Assembly (NCBI GenBank): GCA_027068435.1
Contig: JAMOTA010000038.1
Location: 47,742-111,741, forward strand
Source of the DNA: Sulfurovum sp.
GTDB lineage: Bacteria > Campylobacterota > Campylobacteria > Campylobacterales > Sulfurovaceae
DNA: 64,000 nt
Reading direction: 5' to 3'
This document shows positions 45,636 to 55,062 of the stretch, in pieces. The number at the start of each line of letters is the position of its first letter. The stretch's first letter is position 1. The notes below the pieces were generated by a model. It was not told the DNA's origin. It saw only the letters and a program-made list of their open reading frames with translations, and did no database searches. Position numbers and translations under genes: made by a program.

Positions 45636-46886
45636 ATGAAGTATATAACAATATTAATTTTAGTGGCTACTTTTACATTTGGTATGAAAGTAGCACATTA
45701 TGAATGGGAAGATGGAAGAACTTTTTCTGAGTATATTGAGTCACATAACATTCCTATGAGTTTTATAAAGAGTATCTCTAAAGAGGATCAAAAGTTTTTA
45801 GAAGAGATACATCGTCACTATAAATACTATGAGTTAAAAGATGATGATGGTCACTTAGTACAAGCACTGATTCCACTTAGTAAAGAGATGCAAGTCCATA
45901 TTTTTAAAGATGATACAAAGAGTGGATATGGTTTTGATATTATCCCTATAGAGTATAAGAGTGCTGAGTATTTTGCCAAGATAAATATCCAAAACAACCC
46001 CTATACTGACACACTAAAAACAGTTCAAGATACAAATATAGCAAAGAGAATCTCTAGGGCTATAAAAGGTGTTATAGATGCAAAGAAACTTCGTAAAAAT
46101 GATGAGATAGCATTTAACTATATACAAAGAACCCGTTTAGGTAAACCCTTTACTATGCCTAATATTAAAGTTGTTCAAGTAAAAATGGGTAAAAAAACAG
46201 AGTTTATTTATGTAGATGATGACGGTTATGGATATACTCAAGTAGGTAAATCTGTAGCCTATACCGTTACAGATAAGAAAAAGGTAACCTATACAAGAAG
46301 AGTTCCTGTGCGTGGTAAAAAAGCAAGATTTGGGATGCCTTTACGTCATATACGTATTACCTCTAGTTTTTCATACAAGCGTTACCATCCTATTTTAAAG
46401 CGTTATCGTCCACATCATGGTACAGATTTTGGTGCAAGAAAAGGTACACCACTTTTAGCTGTAAACTCAGGAAAAGTAATTTTTTCTGGTTGGATGGGAG
46501 GCTATGGTAAAGTTATCAAAATAAGACATGCAGGTGGGTATATCTCTCTTTATGCACATCAGAGTCGTTTGCGTGTTAAAAGAGGACAGAGGGTAAAAAA
46601 AGGGCAGATTATCGGGTATGTAGGTAGTACAGGACGAAGTACAGGACCTCACTTACATTTTGGACTTATGAAAAATGGTAGATGGATAAATCCTATGAGA
46701 GTCTTACGTAAAAAGTCTGCACTTAGAACAGTCGTTAAACAGTTTACAAAGTATAAAAAAGTGACAACAACTAAATATAGAAAAATAGAGATAGAGGGTA
46801 CAAAAGAGAATAAGAAAAAACTTATAGGGTATTTGAAAAATGATACACCATCTTATATTTGGGGTAATATTAACCATGAAAAATAA
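45636..46886 (+). CDS. M23-family peptidase (LytM domain)
   Basis: 416 aa, signal peptide (about 1-16), an N-terminal domain (about 20-220) like those that regulate LytM enzymes, then the M23 domain (about 240-355): HHGTDFGARKGTP with the first Zn His and Asp, SLYAHQS, and GPHLHFGLM with the last His of HxH. Lys/Arg-rich tail. All zinc ligands appear present, so it is likely an active peptidoglycan endopeptidase, similar to cell-shape enzymes of Campylobacterota. Overlaps the NUDIX gene start by 11 bases. Confidence 0.93.
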   Translation: MKYITILILVATFTFGMKVAHYEWEDGRTFSEYIESHNIPMSFIKSISKEDQKFLEEIHRHYKYYELKDDDGHLVQALIPLSKEMQVHIFKDDTKSGYGFDIIPIEYKSAEYFAKINIQNNPYTDTLKTVQDTNIAKRISRAIKGVIDAKKLRKNDEIAFNYIQRTRLGKPFTMPNIKVVQVKMGKKTEFIYVDDDGYGYTQVGKSVAYTVTDKKKVTYTRRVPVRGKKARFGMPLRHIRITSSFSYKRYHPILKRYRPHHGTDFGARKGTPLLAVNSGKVIFSGWMGGYGKVIKIRHAGGYISLYAHQSRLRVKRGQRVKKGQIIGYVGSTGRSTGPHLHFGLMKNGRWINPMRVLRKKSALRTVVKQFTKYKKVTTTKYRKIEIEGTKENKKKLIGYLKNDTPSYIWGNINHEK

Positions 46887-47442
46887 TATTACAAACTTTA
46901 GGTTAACACCTCTTATTAACCCAAAGTTTATCTCTACGGCGTTTGCAAAGTATGAACAAAATGGTATAAAGAAAGATTGGGAGATAGTACAAGCTCATGA
47001 CTCTGTAGCGATACTCATTTACCATAGAGATAAAGAGTGCTTTATTTTAGTCAAACAGTTTAGACCAGCAGTTTATCTTAACAATAACGATGGCTTAACT
47101 GTAGAATTATGTGCAGGTATAGTTGATAAGGAACTCTCTTTAGAACAGATAGCAAAAGAGGAGATAGAAGAGGAGTGTGGGTATAATGTACCTATAGAGA
47201 GTATAGATAAAATTAGTGCTTTTTATACCTCTGTAGGGTTTGCAGGAAGTAAACAGATGCTTTACTATGTTGAGGTTGATGAGTCAATGAGAGTTTCTGA
47301 GGGTGGGGGAGTAGATACAGAACTGATAGAGGTTGTTTCTCTTTGTACTCAAAAGGCTGAAGCGTTTATGTATGATGAATCTGTTGCTAAAACACCAGGG
47401 TTGATGTTTGCTTTTATGTGGTGGTTTAAAAAATATAGATAA
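46876..47442 (+). CDS. NUDIX hydrolase, nucleoside-diphosphate-sugar type
   Basis: 188 aa from ATG 46876, within the 3' end of the M23 gene; an in-frame start at 46840 is deeper in that gene and less likely. NUDIX box GIVDKELSLEQIAKEEIEEECGY with the RE..EE pattern replaced by KEEIEEE. Upstream VKQFRPAVYL is typical for the ADP-ribose/UDP-sugar pyrophosphatase group, as is the later FYTSVGFAGSKQMLYYVEV. The first charged residue of the box is Lys in place of Arg. Confidence 0.88.
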   Translation: MKNNITNFRLTPLINPKFISTAFAKYEQNGIKKDWEIVQAHDSVAILIYHRDKECFILVKQFRPAVYLNNNDGLTVELCAGIVDKELSLEQIAKEEIEEECGYNVPIESIDKISAFYTSVGFAGSKQMLYYVEVDESMRVSEGGGVDTELIEVVSLCTQKAEAFMYDESVAKTPGLMFAFMWWFKKYR

Positions 47443-47443
47443 C

Positions 47444-47468
47444 AAAGAAGAAGAAAATCTTCTTCTTC
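47444..47468. terminator. Hairpin between convergent NUDIX and globin genes
   Basis: A purine arm (AAGAAGAAGA, about 47445-47454) pairs with the pyrimidine arm TCTTCTTCTT (47458-47467) around AAA. It sits between two converging genes and could end both transcripts, although a clear T-run is lacking on either side. Confidence 0.5.
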
Positions 47469-47475
47469 GCGTCTA

Positions 47476-47970
47476 TTAGTCCTCTTTTGCTTGTGTAAAG
47501 GCTGCGTAGTAAGTACTTCCATCGGCAAAACTATTTACTGTAAGTTTGGAGAAGTTTTCAAGGTAAGTCCAAAACTCTTCAACAAGTGCAGTATCTACAT
47601 CTTTTAACTCTTCAAGAGCTTCTCTCATAGTACCAAGCCACTCTATACGAGATTTTTCAGTAATGGAGAAATCATCATGTAAACGAATCATAAACTCATT
47701 GAGTTCTACACCTTTAGCTGCCTCTTCATAGACTTTTGGTCCACCACAAATCTGAATGAAAAATTTTGTATTTTTGACTTTAATGGCTTCAAATTCTTCT
47801 TCATCTTGTGGAAAAAAGTGAGCAATATCACTCTCATAAATTTTATCATAAAAGTTATACATAAGCTCACGCATACCCTCTTCCCCACCTATAGCGTTAT
47901 AAAACTCAATAGCAGGATTATGAAAGTGAACAGGTGCACCTTTTTCTACTGGGGTAATAGTCATTGACAT
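47476..47970 (-). CDS. Truncated haemoglobin
   Basis: 164 aa globin of the 2-on-2 type. FYNAIGGEEGMRELMYNFYDKIYESDIAHFFP is the typical start of the fold; the likely proximal His is in MIRLHDDFSIT, and the Trp in SRIEWLGTM fits position G8 of group II/III proteins. C-terminal extension of about 25 residues. Possible roles are NO or O2 handling, which would fit an N-oxide-respiring bacterium. A TATAAT on its strand (48000-48005) lies 30 bases before the start codon. Confidence 0.88.
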   Translation of the reverse strand: MSMTITPVEKGAPVHFHNPAIEFYNAIGGEEGMRELMYNFYDKIYESDIAHFFPQDEEEFEAIKVKNTKFFIQICGGPKVYEEAAKGVELNEFMIRLHDDFSITEKSRIEWLGTMREALEELKDVDTALVEEFWTYLENFSKLTVNSFADGSTYYAAFTQAKED

Positions 47971-48058
47971 GGTTCTTCCTTGGGAATAATATTTTATAGA
48001 TTATAATTAAAATAACTTAATGTTGATATAAACTTTATTGAAGTTGTAAATTTTATGT

Positions 48059-48064
48059 TATAAT
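48059..48064 (+). promoter_or_regulatory. -10 element of the Uma2-like gene
   Basis: TATAAT, 24 bases before the ATG with AAAGGAG between (48077-48083). AT-rich upstream sequence, no clear -35. Confidence 0.5.
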
Positions 48065-48088
48065 CAAATAAAGTAAAAAGGAGTTCCA

Positions 48089-48637
48089 ATGGGCTTACTA
48101 AAAGATGAGTATCTTCCTCACTATACGTATGATGATTATGCCCATTGGGAGGGGAATTGGGAACTTATCGGTGGTATAGCTTATGCTATGGCTCCTTCTC
48201 CCATGTTTACTCATCAAGCGTTGTCAAGTCTTATAGTGCAAAGCATAGGTGAGAGTTTAAAAGTGTGTAAAAGATGTATGGTAGTGTCTGAGATGGATTA
48301 TAAATTAGCAGATGATACCATTTTACGTCCTGACATCGCTTTAGTTTGTGGGCAAATGGCAGGTGCCTATATTAAAAAAAGCCCAGAGCTTATAGTTGAA
48401 ATAGTCTCATCTAGTAGTACAATAAGAGATGAAAAATTAAAGTTTTCACTCTATCAAGAAGAGAAAGTAAAATACTATGTACTTCTCTACCCAGAAGATT
48501 TTAAAGCCAAAATATATATATTAGAGAATAATAAATATGAAAAAGTTACCGATTTATTAGAAGGAACTTTTGAATTTACTAACCTAGATTGTAGTGTAAA
48601 AATAGATTTTGACTTTGTATTTGAACGATTTAGTTAG
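48089..48637 (+). CDS. Uma2-family (DUF820) endonuclease-like protein
   Basis: 182 aa, ATG after AAAGGAG. Uma2 family of PD-(D/E)XK fold: YDDYAHWEGNWELIGGIAYAM at the start, RPDIALVCG with the catalytic Asp, and SPELIVEIVSSSS with the catalytic Glu, followed by KLKFSLYQE. Uma2 proteins are common but their biological role is unknown. Single gene with its own promoter. Confidence 0.85.
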   Translation: MGLLKDEYLPHYTYDDYAHWEGNWELIGGIAYAMAPSPMFTHQALSSLIVQSIGESLKVCKRCMVVSEMDYKLADDTILRPDIALVCGQMAGAYIKKSPELIVEIVSSSSTIRDEKLKFSLYQEEKVKYYVLLYPEDFKAKIYILENNKYEKVTDLLEGTFEFTNLDCSVKIDFDFVFERFS

Positions 48638-48676
48638 AGAAATATTATTATAATTAATTTTGTAAAAAGGTAAAAA

Positions 48677-49156
48677 GTGTATCAGAGAAATAAAAAAGTA
48701 ATTATAGCTTTTATCATGAGTAGTATCTTCCTCTATCAAAATCTTATTGCGGACGAAACTACTAAGATGATGGTTTCACCTGCGATTATTAATTATCTTT
48801 TAGATTCTTCAGAGTCAAATAATAGTGATTATATATTACAAATGGCTTTTGAAAATAAAGAAGAAGGTTTACAAGTACAAGGGGTTGGAAAAGTGAATAG
48901 ACTTCTTTCAGATGACACAAGTGGGAGTCAACATCAAAGATTTATAATTGAACTAATATCTAAACAAACGTTATTAGTTGCTCATAATATAGATTTAGCA
49001 CCAAGAATAGATACTCTACAAGTTAATGATATAGTAAAATTTTATGGTGTATATGAATGGAATTCAGAAGGGGGTGTTATTCATTGGACACATAATGACC
49101 CTGATGGCATACATAAAAATGGATGGTTAAAACATGATGGAATTATTTATCAGTAA
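48677..49156 (+). CDS. Exported protein of unknown function
   Basis: 159 aa, GTG start with AAAAAGG upstream (48664-48670). Signal peptide (about 1-25: IIAFIMSSIFLYQNLIA), then a small domain. The text LQVQGVGKVNRLLSDDTSGSQHQRFIIEL and NDIVKFYGVYEWNSEGGVIHWTHNDP suggests a DUF3465-like domain seen in short exported proteins; this is a by-eye match. No function known. Convergent with the aguB gene. Confidence 0.6.
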   Translation: MYQRNKKVIIAFIMSSIFLYQNLIADETTKMMVSPAIINYLLDSSESNNSDYILQMAFENKEEGLQVQGVGKVNRLLSDDTSGSQHQRFIIELISKQTLLVAHNIDLAPRIDTLQVNDIVKFYGVYEWNSEGGVIHWTHNDPDGIHKNGWLKHDGIIYQ

Positions 49157-49186
49157 GTATCAAAGAAAATAACAACTTTAAATATT

Positions 49187-50062
49187 TTACTCATCACAAA
49201 AACGCTCCATCAAGCACCCATAACTCTCTATGCGTCTGTCACGTAAGAATGGCCAGATGTCTCTTACCTCTTTTGTGCGATGATGTTCTATGTCGGCATA
49301 GAGTATCTGCTCTTGTTCATGGTCTGCTTGGGTAAGTAGCTCTCCTTGAGCTCCACAGATAAATGAGTTTCCCCAAAAGCGTATGCCATGCATCACTCCT
49401 GAACTGTCCGCTTCAAAGCCTACACGGTTGCATGAGAGTAGGGGGATACCATTGGCAATAGCATGTGATCGTTGTATGGTTATCCAACTCTCTAGTTGTC
49501 TCTGCTTCTCATCTTTACTGTCTTCATCAAACCATCCTATGGCAGTAGGGTAGATAAGTATCTCTGCACCTTTAAGTGCCATAATCCTTGCTGCTTCAGG
49601 GTACCATTGATCCCAGCAGATGAGTACGCCTAGTTTTCCAACAGATGTCTGTATGGGTTCAAACCCTAAATCACCAGGGGTAAAATAGAACTTTTCATAA
49701 AACCCTGGATCATCAGGGATATGCATTTTTCTGTATCTGCCTACAACGGTGCCATTTTTTTCAAAAACTACTGCTGTGTTGTGGTAGAGTCCTGCGGTGC
49801 GTTTTTCAAAGAGGGAGGTGACAAGAACTACTTGATGCTCTTTTGCTACATTACTCCAAAATGCTATGTCCTCTTCAAACTCTGAGGCGTAGGCAAAAAA
49901 CTTTGTATCTGCACTTTGACAAAAGTACTCATTTTGGTGTAACTCTTGTAAAACTACAAGCTCTGCACCTGCATGGCTTGCCTCTTTTATGCGTTGTGTA
50001 GTTATCTGTAGGGTTCTCTCTTTGTTGTTGTGAAACTTCTGTTGTATAAGAGCTGTTTTCAT
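49187..50062 (-). CDS. aguB: N-carbamoylputrescine amidohydrolase
   Basis: 291 aa carbon-nitrogen hydrolase. The catalytic triad is visible: Glu in VVLQELHQNEYF, Lys in RYRKMHIPDDPG and Cys in GVLICWDQWYPEAARI. The PDDPGFYEKFYFTPGD run and length are typical of plant/bacterial AguB. Converts N-carbamoylputrescine to putrescine. AguA, making its substrate from agmatine, is encoded 700 bases upstream on the same strand beyond a lipoprotein gene on the opposite strand. Confidence 0.95.
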   Translation of the reverse strand: MKTALIQQKFHNNKERTLQITTQRIKEASHAGAELVVLQELHQNEYFCQSADTKFFAYASEFEEDIAFWSNVAKEHQVVLVTSLFEKRTAGLYHNTAVVFEKNGTVVGRYRKMHIPDDPGFYEKFYFTPGDLGFEPIQTSVGKLGVLICWDQWYPEAARIMALKGAEILIYPTAIGWFDEDSKDEKQRQLESWITIQRSHAIANGIPLLSCNRVGFEADSSGVMHGIRFWGNSFICGAQGELLTQADHEQEQILYADIEHHRTKEVRDIWPFLRDRRIESYGCLMERFCDE

Positions 50063-50146
50063 GAAAATATACCTAGTATGCTATTTTTAGATTTATTTTA
50101 ACATAAAATAGTGTATGATTTTCCCTTATAACAAAAGGAAATGATA

Positions 50147-50764
50147 ATGATAAAATTTATAAATTTAATAGGTATAGTAGTAACAACTTTGAGTGTAGTA
50201 GGATGTGGTTCATCAGAATCATCATTTAATACAGATGATAAAGATACAAATACAAATACAGAGTTAGTATTTTCTGAAGAATTACTTATCTCTGAGAGTT
50301 TAAAAGAAGATTATTTAGATGCAATAAACAGTGCTAGAGCAGTTACTCAAGATTGTGGTACAAAAGGGATTAAACCTGCTGTAGATGCCTTAGCATGGAG
50401 TGATAAACTTCATCATGCAGCAGTAGAACATAGTTATGATATGGTAGTAAGTGGACAGTTTACACATAGTGGTTCAGGTACTTCCTCTGATAGAACCGCG
50501 ACAAATACAGAGTTAGGAAGAGGTAGCTCATCAAGTGAGCGTATCACCTATAATGGTTATGAGTGGTCTTATGCAGGAGAAAATATAGCAGCAGGAACTA
50601 ATGTAGATACGGCAGAAGAGGTGATACAGATGTGGCTAGAGAGTGATGGTCACTGTGCTAACCTCATGAATCCAAACTTTAAAGATGTGGGTATGGCGAT
50701 GGTGGAAGATGGTAACTCTGAGTATATTCACTATTGGACACAAAATTTTGCTGCTCCACGTTAA
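50147..50764 (+). CDS. CAP/SCP-domain lipoprotein
   Basis: 205 aa from ATG 50147 (AAAGG 8 bases upstream; an ATG at 50141 is too close). Lipobox SVVGC, then a short Ser/Asp/Thr/Asn linker and a CAP domain (about 55-205): YLDAINSARA, LAWSDKLHHAAVEHSYDM, THSGSG, GENIAAG, HCANLMNPNFKDVGMA. The CAP cavity His residues appear present. Function of bacterial CAP proteins is mostly unknown. Inserted in opposite orientation between aguB and aguA. Confidence 0.88.
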   Translation: MIKFINLIGIVVTTLSVVGCGSSESSFNTDDKDTNTNTELVFSEELLISESLKEDYLDAINSARAVTQDCGTKGIKPAVDALAWSDKLHHAAVEHSYDMVVSGQFTHSGSGTSSDRTATNTELGRGSSSSERITYNGYEWSYAGENIAAGTNVDTAEEVIQMWLESDGHCANLMNPNFKDVGMAMVEDGNSEYIHYWTQNFAAPR

Positions 50765-50776
50765 TAGGTTGTTTAA

Positions 50777-51790
50777 TCAATAGCCTACTTGCATAGTAGA
50801 GCAGTGGAGTGACCCTCCTTGTTCTATGAGTTTTAAACAGTTAATAGGGATAATCTCTTTTTGTGGGAACAACTCTTTAAACAGTTCTGCTACTTTTTTA
50901 TCGTTTTTATCATGGTAGGTGGGGTAGAGTAGTGCATCATTTGTGATAAGAAAATTTGCATAGGTTGCAGGGAGTCGCTCTTTTTCTTGAGAGTAAATAG
51001 CTTCTGTCATAGGAAGAGCGATGAGCCTATAGGGCTTACCCTCTTTTGTTCTAAAGGCTTTGAATTCTGCTTCCATCTTCTGTAATGCCTCATAGTGTTC
51101 ATCTTGGCTATCTTCGCATTTTACGTAAGCGATACTCTCTTTGTCTATAAATCTAGCTAGTGTGTCTATGTGGCTGTCTGTATCGTCGCCTGCTAAGTAG
51201 CCATGATTTAACCATAAGATACGCTCTGTACCAAGCATCGTGTATAACTTTTTTTCAACTGCTTCTTTACTTAGCCCTCCATTTCTATTTGAGTTACAAA
51301 GACATGCTGAAGTGGTTAAAATAGTTCCCTCTCCATCACTCTCGATAGAACCCCCTTCAAGTACAAAGTCTATGGTCTCAAGTGCTGTGGTGCCTAAGTA
51401 CCCTTTTTTATGTAAGTTTTGGTTTACTTTGTTGTCAAGTGAGGCTTCAAACTTTCTGCCCCATCCGTCAAAAGTAAAATCAAGAAGTTTTATCTGCTGA
51501 TTCTCCTCTATGCTAATGTAACCATAATCACGTATCCAAGTATCGTTGGTTGGAACTTCTATAAATGTCATGTTGTGTGTAGAGCAGAACATATCTATAA
51601 TGGTACTTTTATCTTTACAAATGATATAAACAGCTTGACTGTAAGCTATGGCTTGAGCTATACGGATAAAAGGTGAGTAGGCTTTTTTAAAATTTGATGA
51701 ATTTTCAGCATCATACCAATCTGTCTCTTTATGAGGAAAAGAGATCAATATCACACGCTGTTTTTCCCACTCTGCTAGAACTCTTTTCAT
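50777..51790 (-). CDS. aguA: Agmatine deiminase
   Basis: 337 aa. Agmatine to N-carbamoylputrescine. Seen: WIRDYGYI in place of the common [43 protein letters not shown] and the catalytic Cys in [10 protein letters not shown] near the C-terminus. Ribosome-binding site TTGGAG on its strand. Start lies only 34 bases from the divergent alr start. Works with AguB in the arginine-to-putrescine route. Confidence 0.95.
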   Translation of the reverse strand: MKRVLAEWEKQRVILISFPHKETDWYDAENSSNFKKAYSPFIRIAQAIAYSQAVYIICKDKSTIIDMFCSTHNMTFIEVPTNDTWIRDYGYISIEENQQIKLLDFTFDGWGRKFEASLDNKVNQNLHKKGYLGTTALETIDFVLEGGSIESDGEGTILTTSACLCNSNRNGGLSKEAVEKKLYTMLGTERILWLNHGYLAGDDTDSHIDTLARFIDKESIAYVKCEDSQDEHYEALQKMEAEFKAFRTKEGKPYRLIALPMTEAIYSQEKERLPATYANFLITNDALLYPTYHDKNDKKVAELFKELFPQKEIIPINCLKLIEQGGSLHCSTMQVGY

Positions 51791-51812
51791 TTTTTCTCCA
51801 AGGTTGATATTG

Positions 51813-51818
51813 TATAAT
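51813..51818 (+). promoter_or_regulatory. -10 element of alr, possibly giving a leaderless mRNA
   Basis: TATAAT followed after 6 bases by the alr ATG (51825). Transcription would start at or next to the start codon. No ribosome-binding site is present between them, consistent with a leaderless transcript. Confidence 0.45.
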
Positions 51819-51824
51819 GCACTT

Positions 51825-52838
51825 ATGGCATCTATTAAAATAAACAGACAACATTTTTATCATAATCTTAACCAAATAGCACTTCAAACTGGCTCAGTTG
51901 AATCTATCGCTATCGTGCTAAAAGATAATGCATATGGGCATGGGTTAAAACTTATCGCTAAACTGGCTTCAGAGTTTGGTGTGAAGCATGCAGTAGTAAG
52001 TAAAACTTCTGAAGCTAGAGAGATAGACGGACTTTTTGAGACTGTATTGATTTTGTGTGATAGTATGGTTAAAGAGGAGAAATATACCTTTGCTATCAAT
52101 AGTTTAGATGATATAGCACATACTCAAAAAGGTGTAAATGTAGAACTAAAAGTTGATACAGGTATGCATAGAAATGGCATACATATAGATGAACTTGATG
52201 AAGCGTTGTTACGCATAAAAGAGCAGGGGTTAACGCTTAAAGGGGTAATGACACACTACCGAAGTGCCGACGAACTTAGCTCTGAACTTTTTTGGCAACA
52301 GAAGCGTTTTGATGAGGTTAAAAAGAGGGTTGTTAAAGCAGGGTTTGCTTCTGTGAGGTTTCACTCTCATAACTCAGCAACGATTTTAAGAGTAAAAAGT
52401 TTTACTGAAGATTTAGTACGTGTAGGTATAGGAGCTTATGGATACAATGAATTGCCAAAAGCGTATGATAGGGTTTTGTTAAAACCTGTTTTATCGTTAC
52501 ATGTAAAGAGAGTTGCTAGTCGGCACTTAAAAGCAGGAGAGAGAGTAGGGTATGGTGGTGACTTTAGAGCTTCTAAACCGATGTTAGTCTCTACTTATGA
52601 TTTAGGGTATGGTGATGGTTGGTGTAGAGGTCAGAGTCATACACCCTACATTACAGAAGATGGTTTTAAAATTTTAGGTCGAGTCTCTATGGATTTTATC
52701 ACGTTGGAGAGTAAAGAAGAGGAGATTTGTGTGATGCGTGATGCACAAAAAGCAGCTAAACAGTTAGGGACTATCTCTTATGAAGTTACCACAGCGTTAT
52801 CTACAGAGATACCTAGAAGTATCATAGAACAAAAGTAG
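51825..52838 (+). CDS. alr: Alanine racemase
   Basis: 337 aa from ATG 51825; a TTG-started ORF from 51804 would include the TATAAT. PLP-binding Lys is in [10 protein letters not shown], and the second catalytic residue, Tyr, in [20 protein letters not shown] and RVSMDFITL are family signatures. Makes D-alanine for peptidoglycan. Slightly shorter than usual (about 360 aa). Divergent from aguA and followed by a small membrane protein gene. Confidence 0.93.
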   Translation: MASIKINRQHFYHNLNQIALQTGSVESIAIVLKDNAYGHGLKLIAKLASEFGVKHAVVSKTSEAREIDGLFETVLILCDSMVKEEKYTFAINSLDDIAHTQKGVNVELKVDTGMHRNGIHIDELDEALLRIKEQGLTLKGVMTHYRSADELSSELFWQQKRFDEVKKRVVKAGFASVRFHSHNSATILRVKSFTEDLVRVGIGAYGYNELPKAYDRVLLKPVLSLHVKRVASRHLKAGERVGYGGDFRASKPMLVSTYDLGYGDGWCRGQSHTPYITEDGFKILGRVSMDFITLESKEEEICVMRDAQKAAKQLGTISYEVTTALSTEIPRSIIEQK

Positions 52839-52844
52839 ATAGTG

Positions 52845-53363
52845 ATGTTTGAAGATAAACAACTCTTAAAAGTCATAAAAAGAGTAAACCGTGCGTATGA
52901 TACCTTTTTTGGTAGTTTAGTGATGTTTATGGGGTCACTTGCACTCATACCCAACGAAGTGGTAAATGCTAGTGATAGTTTTGCTCTGTGGGTTACAAGA
53001 CTTTTTGGTTTTGTTATAATGCTTGTTGCTGCGATGGTAATGAAAGATACACTCTTGCATTTTATAAAAAAATCACCCTCTTTACACGCTTTTATGAGTA
53101 AAAATTCAGAATTTACCATCATTCGTTTAGGTATAGGCTTAACACTTATAGCGATGTCTATAGGTCTTGTATTTGCTTATGTCCCGTTTGTTGGCTATAT
53201 AATAGGGGTTCTGTTTGCATGGGGATACATACACTTAGTACAAAAGTTACGTTATTCAACTACAACAGTAGGTAAGGTACTCTATGTGGTTATGTTACTA
53301 CTTATAATGCTTGCAGTGTTTCTTACTTTGGCATTTGTGTATTTAACTAGAGATATACCCTAG
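52845..53363 (+). CDS. Small membrane protein, unknown
   Basis: 172 aa. Four hydrophobic segments (about 20-40, 45-68, 95-130, 145-165). ATG 52845 is preferred over GTG 52842; no clear ribosome-binding site, so translation may be coupled to alr, whose stop is 6 bases upstream. No recognisable domain. Confidence 0.6.
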   Translation: MFEDKQLLKVIKRVNRAYDTFFGSLVMFMGSLALIPNEVVNASDSFALWVTRLFGFVIMLVAAMVMKDTLLHFIKKSPSLHAFMSKNSEFTIIRLGIGLTLIAMSIGLVFAYVPFVGYIIGVLFAWGYIHLVQKLRYSTTTVGKVLYVVMLLLIMLAVFLTLAFVYLTRDIP

Positions 53364-53427
53364 AGAGATACTTAACTTTAGAGTATTTAAATATAATAGT
53401 ATAAGATAACTTTAAAAGGTAGATATA

Positions 53428-54504
53428 ATGATAAAATCTTTATTTATAATTTCACTCTTCATAGGTATGACACTACATGCTCAAGCTACACAAAAACTCT
53501 ATCCAGCTCTCTCTGCGTATGTAATAAAAGTTGCAAAAGATGATACCTTAAATGTTAGAGAACACCCCAATAAGAAAGCTAAAATAGTAGGTACTTGGGC
53601 AGATGAAGCATGGATGATGATAGACTACTGTGTTAAAGTAGGAAAATCCACTTGGTGTAAATCAGACTATGACTCACTAACAGGTGATGGAGCTTTAGGA
53701 TGGGTAAATGCTTATTATTTAAAGTTTATCAATAATGGGTTTGTTATACAAAAAGATGGTAAGGGTGATTCTTGTATGTATGCATCAAAGTGTGAAAAGC
53801 ATCAAAATCTGTTGCAGTGTTATATTATGGATGGATACTACTTAAATGAAGAGTATAAAGTGCATGCTGAAGGTAAATGGATAGAGCGTTCATTACTTCT
53901 AGGTGGGACTATTTTGAGTGCAGCAAAAGAGTCGGAGATGTGTGGTAATCTCCCGTATGAGAGACAAAAAGATAATGCAAAAAAGTTACAAGAACTTTAT
54001 GCAAAAGATAATAGTAAAGCCTATCAGACTGTTGTAGAGTTGTTACGTATCGTTGGACAGCCTTATTTTAAAGAAAATGCTTTAGAAGATATGGAGAAGT
54101 TAATTCATCCAACTAAAGGGGTAATTGTAACAGATATGGTGAGTTTTGAAGATAAGAGTCAACAACATTATGATGCAAAGACTTTTCTTAAGACACTCAA
54201 AGATGATAAAAAGATTTTATGGGGCAAAACGTATGCAAAAGGTGACCTTATACGTAAAACTTTACATACATGGATAGACAATGCTCACCGCGAAATGAGT
54301 AGTATAACCAAAATAGAAACAGTCAAAGGGTTTAAAGGATTTGCAACCGCAGGATATAGTGGACTTAAAGCGTATGAAGTCTATTGGATAAATGAAGACT
54401 CAGAGAGTAAAGAGCATGACTGGTTAGGTTTAGTAGTACTTGTCTCAGAGTACAAGGGGAAATGGTATGTGGTAGGTTTACTTAGAGACAGATGGACGAT
54501 ATAA
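53428..54504 (+). CDS. Exported SH3-like domain protein A
   Basis: 358 aa, signal peptide (about 1-19), ATG after AAAAGG. An SH3-like domain (about 25-110: KDDTLNVREHPNKKAKIVGTW, GWVNAYYLKF) is followed by CMYASKCEKHQNLLQCYIMDGYY and a long C-terminal domain without recognised family (about 190-358). Its first half matches the next gene closely. Six Cys in the first half suggest disulphides. Bacterial SH3-like domains often bind cell wall or proteins in the periplasm. Confidence 0.75.
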   Translation: MIKSLFIISLFIGMTLHAQATQKLYPALSAYVIKVAKDDTLNVREHPNKKAKIVGTWADEAWMMIDYCVKVGKSTWCKSDYDSLTGDGALGWVNAYYLKFINNGFVIQKDGKGDSCMYASKCEKHQNLLQCYIMDGYYLNEEYKVHAEGKWIERSLLLGGTILSAAKESEMCGNLPYERQKDNAKKLQELYAKDNSKAYQTVVELLRIVGQPYFKENALEDMEKLIHPTKGVIVTDMVSFEDKSQQHYDAKTFLKTLKDDKKILWGKTYAKGDLIRKTLHTWIDNAHREMSSITKIETVKGFKGFATAGYSGLKAYEVYWINEDSESKEHDWLGLVVLVSEYKGKWYVVGLLRDRWTI

Positions 54505-55046
54505 TGAAAATAGTCACACTATGTTTGCTACTCTCTTTAGGACTCTTTGCTGAAAGTTTAGGGCTTTTTGGGAAAGTAGTGAATGTAAGTGAAAATGATA
54601 CCCTCAATGTTCGTACCCAAGCAAACTACAGAGCTCAAAAAGTAGGAGAACTTCCTCCCTCTGCTTTAGTAGGCATAGAATCATGTAAAAAAGTAAAAAA
54701 TTCTACATGGTGTAAAATCTACCAACTGGTGCAAAATAATTACTATGAAAGCTCACAAAGAGGTTGGGTTAATGCCAAATACTTAAAGTTCAAAAATCGT
54801 GGATATGTAAATATAGAAGGTAAATATAATCACTGTTTTTATGCACTAAAATGTGAAAATAGAGCCAATACAGAGAAATGTTTAGTGGTTTTTGACTATA
54901 CGTATGACTATAAAAAAGAGAAAATGATAGAGCGTGAAACTCAATGGATAAAAAGAGATAAACTCCAAGGAGAGTCAGCCTTTGGTGCAATGTCTAATAA
55001 TAAAGTATTAAATCCAGAAGGTGGGTACTGTACCAACCCTCTTTAA
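54504..55046 (+). CDS. Exported SH3-like domain protein B
   Basis: 180 aa from ATG 54504, which overlaps the preceding stop (TAATG). Signal peptide (about 1-16), then SENDTLNVRTQANYRAQKVG, SCKKVKNSTWCKIY, GWVNAKYLKFKNRGYV and HCFYALKCENRANTEKC, each with a counterpart in protein A. It lacks protein A's C-terminal domain. A tandem duplicate, translationally coupled. Confidence 0.75.
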   Translation: MKIVTLCLLLSLGLFAESLGLFGKVVNVSENDTLNVRTQANYRAQKVGELPPSALVGIESCKKVKNSTWCKIYQLVQNNYYESSQRGWVNAKYLKFKNRGYVNIEGKYNHCFYALKCENRANTEKCLVVFDYTYDYKKEKMIERETQWIKRDKLQGESAFGAMSNNKVLNPEGGYCTNPL

Positions 55047-55062
55047 CTTTTAATTACTGAGA

